Source: Coccinella septempunctata
Lineage: Eukaryota; Arthropoda; Insecta; Coleoptera; Coccinellidae
NCBI RefSeq assembly: GCF_907165205.1
Contig: NC_058193.1
Span: forward strand, 7,006,001 to 7,070,000
DNA length: 64,000 nucleotides
Direction of reading: 5' to 3'
A program made the translations under genes and the position numbers. Below the pieces are notes generated by a model. That model ran no database searches. It was not told the DNA's origin and was given only the letters and a program-made list of their open reading frames with translations. Of this stretch, positions 42,551 to 55,288 are shown one piece after another. Positions within the stretch are counted from its first letter, which is position 1, and each line of letters begins with the position of its first letter.

Positions 42551-43870
42551 GCAATAATAATAATAATAATATCAGGGCCAGATAAAGAAAGAATTAACGG
42601 AGGAGTTCACCCGAAGATTGAGAAGGATAATGAGAACTGGTATCAACAGCAAGAATCTGATAAAAGCGATTAACACCTACGCTTGCTCAGCGCTGAGCTA
42701 TCCATTCGGTATCATCTCTTGGACGACCACCGATTTAGCAGCTTTACAGAGAAAAATAAGGACGATGCTGACTAAACTCAATAAACATCACCCCAAAAGC
42801 TCAATAGAACGGACAGAGCTGCCACGACATCTTGGGGATGAGGAATTGTTGATTTGTCCAACCGTATGTCCCAGGAAATTGAAGGACTTCGAAAATATTT
42901 CCTGAGCAAGGCTGCTTCGTCAGAACTCCATCGAGTAGTTTGTGTTGCAGAAAGTAAAATGCAGAAACTGATTGGCAAACCTTTGCATGGAAGGCACCAG
43001 AACGAGGTCAACCATGATTACGTCGACATATCTACATCGAACTACTGGTTGACTTCCAGAAGGTTGTTTCCTGAGACAGAGGGCTACATGCTCGCCATCC
43101 AGGATCAGGTGATTCCAACAAGGAACTACATGAAATATATCGCCAAGGATGCCTCATTGGCGGACGATAGCTGTCGTTATGGCTGTGCGACACATTAAAC
43201 TATCCAGCACATCACCGGGGGATGTCAGAAGTTCGCGGGTACGGAGTATAAAAATAGACATGATGCTGTTGCCAAGATTCTTCATCAAAAATTGGCACTA
43301 AAACACCAACTTCTAAGTTCGAAAAAGGTTCCTTATTACAATTACCATCCGGATGCTGTATTGGAAAATGAACATCACAAGCTCTACTGGGATCGCACGG
43401 TTCTCACAGACCGGAAAATAACCCACAATAGACCAGAAGACCATTCCTGTTGTCATTTCATCTACAGGCCTGATACCCAAGAAACTACCAGAGAACTTGA
43501 GGAAACTTCAGTTGGACGCAAATATCTATAGAGTCATGCAGAAGGCGGTAGTGCTCGGAACGGCGAGACCTGTACGCATGGGGAATGCAGAGGAACACCG
43601 TCTGCTCCGACAGGAAGTGCGGGTAGAGCAGGAATCCAACCGACAGCAGGGAGCCGAGGAGCGACCCGGACCCGACCACCACCACGAGCCCGAAAACCTG
43701 GAAAGGGCTCCAACAGAGGTTAATCCTTTTGATATCTGAGATATCTGGGATAAGTGAATTTTCCTTCTGGAGAGGAGTGTGAAAGCCGCAAGGCTAAAGT
43801 CATAATGCTTCATTTTACCCAACAGGAAAATTCCCAGTTACAGGGAAATAATAAAAAAATATACAAAAAA
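42551..43870 (+). pseudogene. LINE 3' fragment (RT C-terminal region)
   Basis: Frames on the plus strand read EEFTRRLRRIMRTG, INTYACSALSYPFGIISWTT, LAALQRKIRTMLTKLNKHH, HPKSSIERTELPRHLGDEEL, then SRRLFPETEGYMLAIQDQV and YGCATH-type C-terminal pieces. This set is typical of the post-RT part of a non-LTR element whose thumb ends in a nicking or zinc-binding C-terminus; the clade is uncertain. Several frameshifts are present. The left edge abuts an (AAT)n tract (42551-42569), and the 3' end lies near the A-rich stretch around 43850. Confidence 0.65.
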
Positions 43871-43879
43871 TGTCAAATA

Positions 43880-45400
43880 TTCAGTACGAATACTACAAAA
43901 AAAATGAACTAAAATAATTCTCAACACTACTGAAACTTTCAGTTTATTAGCACTCTCACAAACCCGATACACAGGTGCCCGCTGGAGTATGTTGGTAAGA
44001 GGAGTAGGCAGGCTGAACGCTAGTGGATGCCTGGTCACAAGGATTCTGAGTCGGGAGAGCAGGAAAGGTCAGTTTATCCTACCACTGAGGAGCTTCTGTG
44101 CAAACTTTGCGCAATGTAGGTTGTAACGCGAAATTAAGTTGACATTCTCATCTCTCCCATGATAGCTGATCTGATAGCTCATAGATCAGCACCACGCTCT
44201 GGGTATCTGCCTGTTTTTCTGAACAAGGCATATTTCAGAAATTTTCTCTGCATTCGTTCAAGAGGTGTGAGATGTACAGCATATATAGGAAACCATATCA
44301 AATTCGCGTACTCACAATACTCAATATTCAATTTACTCACAACAAGCGAGACGTAAACGCTCCTGAGAGCAGACATATCATCGAACTCCCTGAAGCTTCT
44401 AAACATAAATCCCAGCGACCTACAAGAAGAGGCACAAATTTCCTCAAAATGTGGAGCAAAGCTCAATTCACCATCAAATAACACACCCAGGTCACGGAAG
44501 CGGTCTCCGGCAGAAATTAGTTGGTCGCCAATATGATAATCAAAGGTTAGAGTCATTTTTCTCGTGTATGTAACTTTGAAGCACTTCTTCAAATTCAATA
44601 TAAGACCATTCCGTCATTGACATGTTCCATACTCGACTGTAGAAGCAAAAGATATATTCTCAGGTAAAGCTTCAAATCATCCGCATAGGCCAAAGCATTG
44701 CAAACGAGAGAGCACAGGAGATCGTTTATAAAGATGTTGACAATAATGGTCCCAGATTAGATTCCAGAGGTACGCCAGACTCGTACTCGAAAGATTTGAA
44801 ACCATTATAGAACACATAATTCATTCTTCCCCTCAAATAGGAACTCATAAGTCTCAGAAAAGAAGGATTAAAGCCAAATGATGATAGTTTTTTCGGCAGC
44901 AATTCATGATCTATAGTATCAAAAGCACGTGAAAAGTCAGTATAGATCATGTCCTCCTGACTACCATCATCCAGAGACTCAGCAAGGTTTTGTGCTATTG
45001 TAGCCAGGTTGGTTATCGTTGACCTACCCCGTATGAATCCATGTTGCCTTGAGGATAAATGTGGCCTAACATGATGATAAATACTAGAGTATAATACCTC
45101 TTCATACACCTTGGCGAAATTAGACAGAATAGAAATAGGCCGGTAGATGAATCACCTTTTTTGAATATAGGGATAACCCGAGCTCTCTTCCATACATTGG
45201 GAAAGGTCGAAGTACGAAGGCTCATGGTTATTATGATATGGAGGGGACTGGCAAGCGCCGAGCTACACTTTCGAAGGAACAATGAGGGAATCTGATAATC
45301 TCCAGATGTCAACTTATCAGGAAATTTATCCATTATCGTCCGAATCTCTTCCCCGCTCACAGACGGAATAATAAAATCGGCGGAAGTTGATCCACGCCAT
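43880..45400 (-). pseudogene. Jockey/CR1-group LINE reverse transcriptase fragment
   Basis: The minus strand reads RT motifs: LTSGDYQIPSLFLRKCSSAL, WKRARVIPIFKKGD, then HHVRPHLSSRQHGFIRGRS and MIYTDFSRAFDTIDHELL, a SGVPLESNLGPLL motif, an AYADDLKLYL active-site block (around 44680), and the thumb/C-terminal region RFRDLGVLFDGELSFAPHFE. Frameshifts separate the parts. No endonuclease is seen, so it is truncated at both ends. Confidence 0.78.
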
Positions 45401-46576
45401 AAGAATCGCCAGCATCAGCTACAGTCAAGTTTCCCACATCAGAAAACATGATACATGATACCAATAAGTCCTAATGGGTCGAGAATGGATATCACTATTT
45501 TCAGAATTTGTCTTTACGTCGTTCTATTTCTGGTTTCGACCGCAAAAATGTTAGATTTCAGTTTAAAACAGAAGTATATAAATTTGAATCCCAGGAAAGT
45601 CCTAAAATTCGTCGTATCGTCCTATCAGAGTCCAAATCAAGATCAAAACCGGCAAACCGAGCACCCTGCCGGGGCGGCACATTCTGGGGGCGGCAAATCA
45701 GTTATGATACCAATTTTTTCACAAAAAAAATTTTTTTTTCAAAGTCGAAAAACATTATTAATTTTCAGAGTGAAATCGAAAAGGCGGCTTTTTGAGCTTG
45801 GTCGCCAAACAATTCTTATATGTTCTCAAAGTACCGAATAAAAACGCATTTCAACCACAAACAAGGGAAAACGATCAAAGATGCCGCATTCTACTCATAA
45901 ATAACTATCAAAGTTAGCCTGCAAATATCTGATATCTCCACCGCAGCGATCACTCATTGTTCCTTTTCTTGATTAATGTTCTCTAGCCAGTCGTCAGGGA
46001 CTGTAAAGTTTTTGGGATTTGGGACGGCTTCCAGGATAATTCAGAAATAATTTTTATATTCTATTCTTTACAAAAGTATATTGTGACTAAAGATTTTTAT
46101 ATATCTCTTTATGTGTGGAGTTTAGGATTTCAAATTGAATCATATTGAAGGTCAGTTCTATATCTGTATTTTTCAAACGTTTCACTGTATGTATTTTACA
46201 GCGGCAAAAGGTCTGGCGTCGGCCCGGATCTTTGCATATAATTTATCTATTTAGAGAATTGGGGATACAAACAGGTGTGGAACACAGAAACAGTATCAAC
46301 TATAGGGAACATAAATAAAATATAAATTTTAACTCAAAAAAAAAAAAAAAAAATAGGTACTACAATAATTTGAAATGTATCACAACTTTGCAACTTAATT
46401 AAGTGATATTATAAAGTATTAAAAATATAATAAATAAATAAATAGTAATCAAAGCTTACTCAGAGCTTGCTCAGAATAAATTTGTGGCACAACCAGGGTG
46501 ATTTTCCAACTTCATGGAAATACTTAGACCATCCAAACTTATTGACGGATATTGAAACTTGGGAGGTTATTGACAC
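45401..46576. other. Intronic sequence without recognised gene
   Basis: Open frames here show no known domain. An A17 run lies at about 46336-46352 and short AAAT repeats near 46430. No inverted or direct repeat partner was recognised. Confidence 0.45.
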
Positions 46577-47005
46577 ATGCTAAGGTCAAGTCAGAAAGAT
46601 ATCAATTATTTCATTATTCCAAGGCCGGACTCATTAATCTTCATTCGAAGTGTTCAGGGTGAAAAAAAAACACTGTGTATTTCGAATTACAAATAATTGA
46701 TTCTTTTTTTAGGAAGAAGCTAAATTATGCTTCAATTTTTGGTATCACTCAAAGCTGTCACATCAACAATAATTTTTTTATGAAATTTTGAATTTGGATG
46801 AAGTTCGAAAAATTGAATTTTTAACCATGAAGAGAACTGAAAATCTCATGTTTGAATAAAAAATGCGAAAGTATTAGTAGAAAATTTACAAAAAAGTTCA
46901 GAGCTTTAATAAGCACTTCAATAACGAAACAATAACAAATGAAAAAAACTAAAATACTGTACTAATAAAAATTAAAATAGGAACGAATGAATTGCTGAGT
47001 CAACG

Positions 47006-48091
47006 CTATTTCAAAAGTGGTTCGAAATGAAAACCATTAGCTTTTATACATTTCTCTTGCCGAATTTTCAAATTGGACACAGCCTTCCGAATCATATCGC
47101 CATTATTTCTTAAAATATCGCAACAGTTGATAATTCTGTTCATCAGCTGTTCTATTGACTGGATTTCTTCAGAATATACCATATCCTTCAATTTTCCCCA
47201 TAAGAAATAATCTAGCGGGTTGAAATCTGGAGATCGAGGAGGCCATGGAATTGGTCCTCCTCGACCTATCCACCTATTTGGATAGGTATTGTCGAGATAC
47301 CTTCTCACTTCCAAGCCAAAATGAGGTTCAGCTCCATCATGCTGGAAATAAATTCCTCTAATATTTATTCCTTGTAGCATGCCGGGTAAAATATTTTGTA
47401 AGAAATCTAGATGAATCGCACTTGTAAGGCGACCGTCAAAAAAATGAGGCCCTATCAAATGTTTGTTTATCACAGCACACCAAACATTTACTGAAAATTT
47501 TTGTGGTGAATTTTTCAGTCTTATACTGTGTGGATTAGTTTCGGCCCACATGTGCGAGTCATGAATATTGAACACACCATCTCTGGTGAATTGAGCCTCA
47601 TCACTGAATATTGTTCTGTACAAGTGATTTGCTATCCAATGTGCAAAATTCAGTCTTAAGACATTATCGCCAGGTTCCAATCGTTGTACCTGTTGTATGT
47701 GGTACGGGTACATATTTTCCTCTTTGATTATTCTATACACCTTATGCTTCGGCAAATGTAATTGTGCACTTACTCTTCTTATATTAGTTGAAGGTTGTGC
47801 TTGAATTAATTGGAGTACTTAATAACCTCTTTCTAGATTTCTTTGGCGATCCTTCATTCTATCTGGCACTCTACCATATTGCGCTATACAACTAAATACT
47901 GCAGAAAATGTTTGGTGATTGGGAATTCTGCGCGTCGGAAATCTCAGACGATACTCTCTCACATCGGCTCGACTATTTCCCTCACATTTACCATACACGA
48001 ACATCATATCAGCATATTCTCTATTAGTAAAATTATCGTTATCAAAATGGCCAATTTCACTAATTTTAATTTTATAATAATCAAAACACAA
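47006..48091 (-). pseudogene. Tc1/mariner-like DDE transposase, one stop only
   Basis: A single minus-strand frame of 361 codons is interrupted by one in-frame TAA near 47819. It has the N-terminal FTNREYADMMFVYGKCEGNS signature and HTH (RRVSAQLHLPKHKVYRIIKE). DDE aspartates lie in TIFSDEAQFTRDGVF and YFQHDGAEPHF, with the WPPRSPDFNPLDYFLWGKL block and a CIKANGFHFEPLL end. It is related to the transposases at 19.8-21.0 and 59.8-60.7 kb but belongs to a separate family. Confidence 0.87.
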
Positions 48092-48434
48092 GCAACAAAC
48101 AACAATCTCAAATTTCAGTTGTCAAAATGTTTGAAATTTATCACAGAATATGTTATAGGAATTCATATTTTATCTTGAAGGAAATTTCATTTCTGTGCAT
48201 TTTTGAGCTTGATCTTTGAATCTAGCTAGATATTTTGTAACATTCTCCCAAACTGAAAATCATAAAACTCATGATTATTTGAACTTGCCATACCAATTTT
48301 GAATTCATATAGAGGTTTTTACATTGGAAGAAGTGTAACTTTGGTCTATATCATTGTTGTCGAAAACCCGGTATACATAAGAATAATTTTGAAATATGCT
48401 TATTTATTAATTTATTTTCGACCTGCACAGGATG

Positions 48435-49806
48435 CCTAAAGGTCGATTCATATTATACGTTCCGCTCAGTTCAGGCCGGCGGAAGGATCATTAGCCGTTG
48501 ACGGAGGTTGCGTTCATATTATCAGTCACGATCGTCTCAGTCACCTTCCGCTTCGTGTGTCGTGAATCTTCGGTTGCATTCGAATCGACCAGCACTTGAC
48601 ACATGAAGCCTTTCATTTTGATCAAAACAGTACAAGAAGGACCCTAAAAATATTGTTAAATTATCAGTATTATTATTTTCGTTGTTTCTCTTACGTGCCC
48701 TATCTCATAGGACGTAAACCCTTCAACTTCTGCTAAAAATAAAATTGCTGCAATTACGCCTGAATGAATGATGTGCTTTTGCATTATTGTTAGACGAAGA
48801 TGAAGAGGAACAAAAAGTCGGTAAAAAGATTGGGTGTCTAACCAATATTTGAAAAGAGGAAAGTTGAAGGTGAATATTGGACATTATAAAAAAAATTGGT
48901 CCACACATCATGGCTCTTTTAGAATGAACAGGATCATTTCGATTATACAGGGTGATTCATATTGGGACATGGGCTAAGGGCAGATTGTTTGGACCAAAAT
49001 ATGGCGATAGGACCAAATATACCTCAATAAAATATTGCTGTGGAAAAAGATAGAGGGTGTTAAAGTTGAATTTTTATAAGGGGAGAGAATAATATTTTCT
49101 TCAAAGTTCGAAAGTCCTTTATTGAAAGAATTAGAAAAGGCATAGAAGTAGGGGGAGGACACGCAGAACATTTAATTAAAGTTTCTTCTTTTTATGTTAC
49201 ATTGTTTTTAATTATGCTTTATCGTCGAAATAAATAAATTAAATAAATAAGTCGTTACTTCAAATTTCCTTCCGATGCTCTGAACTGTTCAATTGTGTTT
49301 TTCTTAAAAACGGATGAAAAAATATACAGTTAAATTATTAGTAAAAAACGAAAAAAAATCAACTTTAACGCCCTCTATCTTTTTTGCACAGCAATATTTC
49401 ATTGAGGTATATTTGGTCCTATCGCCATATTTTGGTCCAAACAATCTGCCCTTAGCCTATGTCCCAATAGTTATGAATCATCCTGTATACTGTGAAAAAT
49501 TTCGCAATTAATACAAAGAAAAAGTTCAAAGAAGCTATCACAACAAAGGAAAACCCTCGATTGACTGAGCTGAACTGAGCGGTTGCTTATTCATATTATA
49601 CGTTCAGTCTCATTCAGTCCAACCACGCCCTTCAGCCCATCCGCACAATATTCTCTGGAAGAATACCGCCGGACGGTCGTAAGCGTGCCGATAGGTGCTG
49701 AAGGGTCGGAGACGGATAGTATGAATTAGTCCATATAAAACACATTGAAAGATATTTTGACTGAGCTGAACTGAACTGAGACGGACGGATAATATGAACT
49801 GACCTT
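48435..49806. mobile_element. Nested TIR element (ttcatattat ends)
   Basis: Ends aaggtcgattcatattat... and ...ataatatgaactgacctt are inverted. Internal copies of attcatattatacgttc and cggacggataatatgaac point both ways. No coding capacity. It lies beyond the transposase gene, against the right TIR of the surrounding element. Confidence 0.6.
48946..49487. mobile_element. TA-flanked MITE
   Basis: Inverted ends tacagggtgattcat and atgaatcatcctgta are flanked by TA (48944-48945, 49488-49489). Arms of about 140 bp include cctatcgccatattttggtc. It is a Tc1/mariner-type non-autonomous element inside the preceding one. Confidence 0.82.
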
Positions 49807-50159
49807 AAGTCCTGTTCAGGAAAATAAATTGCAATTTTCGAATTTTCGAAAAATAATTGTTGATGTGACAACTTTGAGCGATACCAACAATTGAAGCATA
49901 ATTTAGCTTCTTTCTAAAAAGCGAATCAATTATTTGTAATTCGAAATACAAAGTGGTTTTTTTAACCCTGAACACTTTAAATGAAGATTGAGTCCGGCCC
50001 TGGAATAATGGAATAATTGGTATCTTTCTAACTCAACCTTAGCATTCTAGGGAAATCCAGAAATTAATTTTTTATAGTCAATCCGTAATCAGCTAGTCCA
50101 ACTCTATCTCTGGTATGAGTATGTACAGTTACTCCCCGGACACCCTGTAGATATTATAC

Positions 50160-51760
50160 TGTGGGTTCCAGATTACTGAGGCTAAGTTAAAACGGTTGAA
50201 GACGTATGCATAGCAGACGTGTATTAGGGGTAGAGATTTTTTAAATGGTTTGCACTGCCTGAAAATATATCCAAGCATTTTACTAGCAGATCCGACGATG
50301 CTTTCAATGTGGTAGCTGAATTAAAGTTTGGAGTCCTCTAGGTCCTTTATTTTGGTAACTCGAGTCAGCACTGTTTCGCGAATTGTGTAATTGCAGGAAA
50401 TTGGTGATTGACTTCTTGTATATGAGAGGACGAAGCATCTATTAATATTCAAAAAGAGATCATTCAGAGAGCAGAATTCTAAGAAAGAATTTAATTCTTT
50501 TGGTAAGACAGTCCGCTAGGTTTCTGATGAGAAAAAATATTTTCAAATCATCTGCATACATAAGAAAACGACAGATTCTGAAGACAGAATGTATGCTATT
50601 GACATATATAAAAAAAAAGAGTGGACCTAGGTGCGAGCCCTGGGGGACGCCGGACGTGCAATCGACGCGACATTCTCTGACGTAAACTCTCCATCAATTG
50701 CTACGTATTGACTTCTCCCGAGCAGGTCATACCTGCTCGGTCCAATTCAACAGTGAACCGTCGATTCCAGCAGCATCTAATCTCATCAATAATGTATCAT
50801 GGTTTATTTTAACAAAACATTTCGTGAAATCCGTCTAGACAACATCAACTTGAATTCTCTTGTCCAAATTTTCATAGACATATTCGAGATAATTAATTGA
50901 ATTGGTTTCTATAGACCTCCCCTTTGGAATGCCGTGTTGTTCGGGTACAATGAAATTTTTGGCGAGGGAGAAAATAAACTTATAGACGAGTGATTCAAAT
51001 AGTTTCGCAATCACGCACAATTTGCTTATTGGTCGATAATTCTCAACGCGAGTCCTGTGTCCACCCTTGTGAACTGGTATTACAATGGCACGCTTCCTGA
51101 TGTTAGGGGAGTTGCCATGTTTTAATGATTTATTAAAAATTATCTCAAGAGGTATACAAAGGGAGGGACAACCCTTCAAAAATTGAGAGGGGATACCATC
51201 AGGACCAGATCCCTTACGTCGGTCGAGAGATCGTATAGATTTTTTTATTTCCTCAGCCGTCAACATTATAGAATTCAAGTAGGCAAAGTGACGTCCGTCA
51301 GAATCATTCGGCACAGGTGGATGCTTCGTCGGCTTTACAAGGGCTCTCAGGAAAAATCCCGCAAACAAGTTGCACACCTCAACTCCGCCGGTGGCAACCC
51401 GATCACCCAATGTCATAGCTGAAGGAAATTTGCTGCTTCCGGTTTTCTTCTTTATCGGTGTCATATTGAATATCAACTTGGGGTCATATAAAGTTTGATC
51501 TTCCAGGTAAGAAATACACTTGGAATAGTCGTTTCTTATGTGTGTCTTCGATAGGACTCGCAAAGATGTGTAGTGGATGAGGTGGCAGTTATTACTATAG
51601 ATTTTCCACTTTTTATGGGCACGATTTTTCAATTTGATGAGTCTGATAGTTTGTTTGGAATAAAACTTTGGGAATTTTCCGTTAATGTTTTTTTTTAGGA
51701 ACAAAGTCTTCAATAGTTTTTCTAACAATATTGTACAATATTTCTACATCTTCATTGGCG
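50160..51760 (-). pseudogene. Jockey/CR1-group LINE fragment
   Basis: The 5' part reads an uninterrupted frame: KLKNRAHKKWKIYSNNCHL (connector), LTAEEIKKSIRSLDRRKGSG, GPDGIPSQFLKGCPSL, RAIVIPVHKGGHRTRVENYR, then PISKLCVIAKLFESLVYKFI and a KRIQVDVV end. Downstream of 50835 it is broken but still shows GSHLGPLFFFIYVN and a MYADDLK active site near 50545. Endonuclease is missing. It resembles, but is not a copy of, the LINE at 43.9-45.4 kb. Confidence 0.8.
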
Positions 51761-51779
51761 TTATGGCTTATTGCCATTA

Positions 51780-52230
51780 TTGATTTATTGCATCATAATT
51801 AGCATTTTGATAATTGAACATGGTGCTTTTACTATTATTTTTCAATTCTTCTTCTTCTTCAAGCTCTACAACCCGGGGTGGGTCTTGGCTGACTGCACTC
51901 CTTGTTTCCATCTTGCCCGATCCTTCATCAACTGCGGATCGAAAGGTACATCTATTGCTGACAGATCTGCTTTGATATTGTCCCTCCATCATATGCGCTG
52001 GCACTTCTTTCCAGACCGGTTTGATTAGTCTGTCATTTGGAAGTCTTTGCACATGGTTCGCGGTATTGGTTTGTGTTCAGATCAAGGGACGGACAAAAAA
52101 ATTTCCTCAATACCTTACGTTCAAACCTTCTGTGCTTTTCTTCCTTAGCCCTTGTCATAGTCCATGTCTCATATCCATATGTATCGGCCTAATGACTGTT
52201 TTGTACGTTTTGATGTTGGAAGCTCTTGTC
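51780..52230 (-). pseudogene. LINE 3' terminal fragment
   Basis: The minus-strand text (QRLPNDRLIKPVWKEVPAHM, SAVDEGSGKMETRSAVSQDP) resembles the last residues of an endonuclease-RT LINE. It ends in a short GAAGAAGAAGAA tail (51846-51862 region), comparable in position to the simple-repeat tail of the LINE at 5409-8597. Confidence 0.5.
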
Positions 52231-52254
52231 AGGAATTTCGTCTTGGAAAGGAGA

Positions 52255-52965
52255 TTGGTGTAGAAGATGCAAGGTTTGTGCTGCTGCTAACGGACCTTAT
52301 GGTAAAGGAAAAGCACCAATGAAGCAATATAACGTCGGATCCCCTATGGAACGAGTAGCTATCGACATCGCTGGCCCCTTTCTCGAAACAGACCATGGAA
52401 ATAAGTACATTTTGGTAGCGATGGACTATTCCACAAAATGGGTGGAAGCCTACGGTATTCCTTATCAAGAGGCAAGTACGGTTGCTGATAAATTGGTCAA
52501 AGAATTCTTCTGCAGATTTGGAATACCTCTAGAGCTGCATTGTGATCAAGGCCGAAATTTTGAATCGAAGATATTCCAAGAAGTATGCAGCAAATTGGGG
52601 ATTCACAAAACAGGGACTACACCTCTTCATCCACAATCAGACGGCATGGTCGAACGAATGGATCGGACCATGGTAAAAAATTAAGCCAAAGTAGTTTCTG
52701 ATCACCAGCGGGACTGGGATGAATATTTACATCTATTCACTATGGCATATAGATCTTCGGTTCAAGAATCTATCAAGGAAACTCCATCCAGTATAATGTT
52801 CGGCCGAGAAATAAGGCTGCCTTGCGACTTAGAGTTTGGATGCAAGCCTGGAGAAGACGTAGCTGGGGAGGACTGCGTTAGTGAATTAAGGAACAAGCTG
52901 GATTACATGCATGACAAGGTGCGCAATGAAATACAACAAGCAAGTGACCGAATAAAAATGCGTCT
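52255..52965 (+). pseudogene. Ty3/gypsy integrase fragment (plus)
   Basis: Reads the second half of the finger (RRCKVCAAANGPYGKGKAPM), core AIDIAGPFLETDHGNKYIL, VAMDYSTKWVEAYGI, LHCDQGRNFESKIFQEVCS, HPQSDGMVERMDRTM. A stop at 52682-52684 is followed by the continuing frame (HQRDWDEYLHLFTMAYRSS, FGREIRLPCDLEFG). The same family occurs in reverse at 63.0-63.96 kb. It is an internal fragment without LTRs. Confidence 0.87.
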
Positions 52966-53339
52966 ATACATATATATGTGTCTATACTTTCTTGATACCG
53001 ATATCATTTTGTGTCATTGTTTGATATTTCTATGCATTGTTTGTTTTCCTTGTTAAATGTGATCACCAAACTTGATATTTATCAACTATCAACTATGATG
53101 ATCAGAAAATTTTCATGACCATTATTGATTCGATGGGCATTGCCGGATTGTGAAAATGACGTAGAATGTTTATAAGATAGCAATTCTGAAATCTTACGTA
53201 AGTGAATATAGACAAAACGCAATATGTTGAAATTCGAAAAAAAATATATTTCGATATATTTGAGTCAAAGGATTTCAATGACATATATTTTGTAATTTAG
53301 GAAAATACCCCATTGTGTGATGAATACCGGCCACTCTTC
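52966..53339. other. Intronic spacer
   Basis: AT-rich; no coding signal or repeat partner was seen. Confidence 0.4.
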
Positions 53340-54078
53340 AAAGTTACCGTCAAAGTAAAGAATGTCTTTCTCTACAACTTGGCGTGAGATAAACCCATCT
53401 CATGGTGGAGCACTTCCTACTGATTTCACAGATTTACTTATGGTATGGCGTTCAATGTCGGATGGTTCTGGAGAACGCACGGGTCTCTTATCTGGTATTG
53501 TAACTCTTGGAGCTTTCTTTACCAAAGCCATTTTCTCTCTGGGAGTATTGTCTGGAACATTTTGTCTTTGACTTCTGGAACTGTGTAATAATCTACCCTA
53601 CCCGAATATCTTTCCAAGTCATCTGAAACCTGAGTCTCAAACACTTTCTGTTCTAGCTCTATCAATTGTAATTTATCTTCTAGTTTCTTCATTTCTATGG
53701 CTTGTTCAATTTTAGCAACTTCGACACTACTTGAGTTGGATTGTCTAGAATACTCTAGAACATACTGAACGAACAGATGCAGTTTCTTGTTTGTCGTCCG
53801 CAGATGGGAGAACTTCGCGATGAATCTAGTGATTTTTGGTGGTGTTGTTCTCTTCATCTTCTTCTAGAACTGCATCTTTTTCTTTCTTTTGATTTATTTT
53901 TGAATTACTTCCTTCTGAAATCCTTGACATTCCACTGACGAACCAAATTCTGGTGGCCATTGGTAACAATCGGCAAGTCTAGTGTTGATACCTGCATTAC
54001 GTCTTGTTGTATTATTTTCTTCCGAATTTCTGTCCATTACTGTCTTTGGGTCTATATCTATCCAAGAACTAATTCAAA
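53340..54078 (-). pseudogene. Retroelement gag start, probably BEL/Pao
   Basis: On the minus strand a start region MDRNSEENNTTRRNAG (near 54040) leads, after a frame change, to the frame at 53519-53857. That frame has a heptad-like coiled coil rich in charged residues (KIEQAIEMKKLEDKLQLIEL, then EQKVFETQV). The position just inside an LTR-like edge with a BEL-like primer region (TTGGTCCTTCGAGACG, 54079-54094 minus) suggests the 5' end of a BEL/Pao element. No knuckle or pol follows. Confidence 0.5.
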
Positions 54079-54094
54079 CGTCTCGAAGGACCAA

Positions 54095-54650
54095 TGTTAA
54101 GTCGTCTTACAATAAATAAAATTCCGATATATTTGAACTCGTCTTCTTTTCCTGTCACTTCACATTGACAGCAACTTGAAACTAATGTCATCAAGAGACC
54201 TATCATTTTTCAATTTCTGAAATATGGTGTGAAAATTATATAAATTCAACAAAACATAAGAATATCAGAAACATTTCAGAAATAAGCTTATTACCACTCT
54301 ATCGTAGTTATATCTCCGGAATCCTTCACTTTTTGTATGAAGTTACCTTCTAGCTATTCAGTCAATATTTTCCACCTCTAGGTGTTTAGGAATTTGCTAT
54401 GTAAGACCCGTTTCCGCAATGTATTTCGGTTCTTGTTTCTGGACATAATTACAAATCCTATTTTATTTTTCTCGTATTTTCCATCCTTTATCAGTAAATC
54501 AGATTTCCTGACGTGCACTCATAAAAGGAAATTCTCTTACAGAATTATTGAACTGTGAATCATTTTCAACGGATAAACGTTGCATATGTAATGTCATGTA
54601 AAATAATTTCAAATAAAGTTATGTCTATCAAGTGTTCTACAATTTATCCA
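54095..54650 (-). repeat. Possible 5' LTR of the BEL/Pao relic
   Basis: On the minus strand this stretch ends ...GACGACTTAACA at 54095, directly before the TTGGTCCTTCGAGACG segment, as an LTR followed by a primer site would. The outer edge is not defined and no second LTR is in the window. Confidence 0.4.
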
Positions 54651-55288
54651 CAGGGTGATTCAGAACTCCAGGCGAAAAATTGAGGAACGTATACAGGCTG
54701 CTATTCTTGATATAAAAAGTAAAATAAAATTTTTGGATATTGTCTTGTTTCCGAGATATGAGTGTTCAAAATTTCTGCTTGTCATCAATTTTAGACACTA
54801 ATAGCTGATAAAAATACAGAAAAAAATTGAATCAAATGTTCAAAAATGCCTCCATTAGCATCGATACTTGCTTGTCAACACAGAATAATTGTACACTAAT
54901 AGATTGTTCTGCCTATTCTTAGTGGATTCGACCGCATTAATATTTCGTTCCATTAATTGTTCTTTATCATTAATTTCCACTGCGTAAACTTGTTGTTTCA
55001 AATGTCTCCATACAAAATAATCCAAAGGATTCGAATCATGTGATCTCGCTGGCCATAGACCTGACCACGCCGACCAATCTATCCACCATTGAAGTTTTGG
55101 TTTAACCAGGCGACAACATTTCGTCCATTTTCGTAATTTATGAAATTTAATTGGTTGCATACAGAAACATTATTGTCCAAAAACTCGGAAACGAAGCCTC
55201 ATCGGCCAAAAAATTTGTTTACGTGCAATCAAGAATATCAGTCTCTATATGTCCCTCAATTTTTCGCCTCTAGTTTTGAATCACCCTG
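54651..55288 (-). mobile_element. Deletion derivative of a Tc1/mariner-like element
   Basis: Inverted ends cagggtgattcagaactc / gttttgaatcaccctg, TA on the right (CA on the left). The interior minus strand retains only the end of a transposase: WPARSHDSNPLDYFVWRHL and EQLMERNINAVEST (54855-55160). The HTH and the first two catalytic residues are gone. Confidence 0.8.

Larger units (their letters stand above)
46577..50045 (-). mobile_element. Second long-TIR Tc1/mariner-like element with nested insertions
   Basis: The outer inverted repeats run from atgctaaggt (46577) to accttagcat (50045) and cover about 250 bp per side. An inner cagggtgaaaa / ttttaaccctga pair may be the true element end. 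A transposase lies at 47006-48091. Two more TIR elements are nested at 48435-49806 and 48946-49487. Confidence 0.7.

Noticed and set aside
45455..45841. 128-codon plus-strand open frame
   Set aside because: No recognisable domain, start context or relation to neighbours; probably chance.
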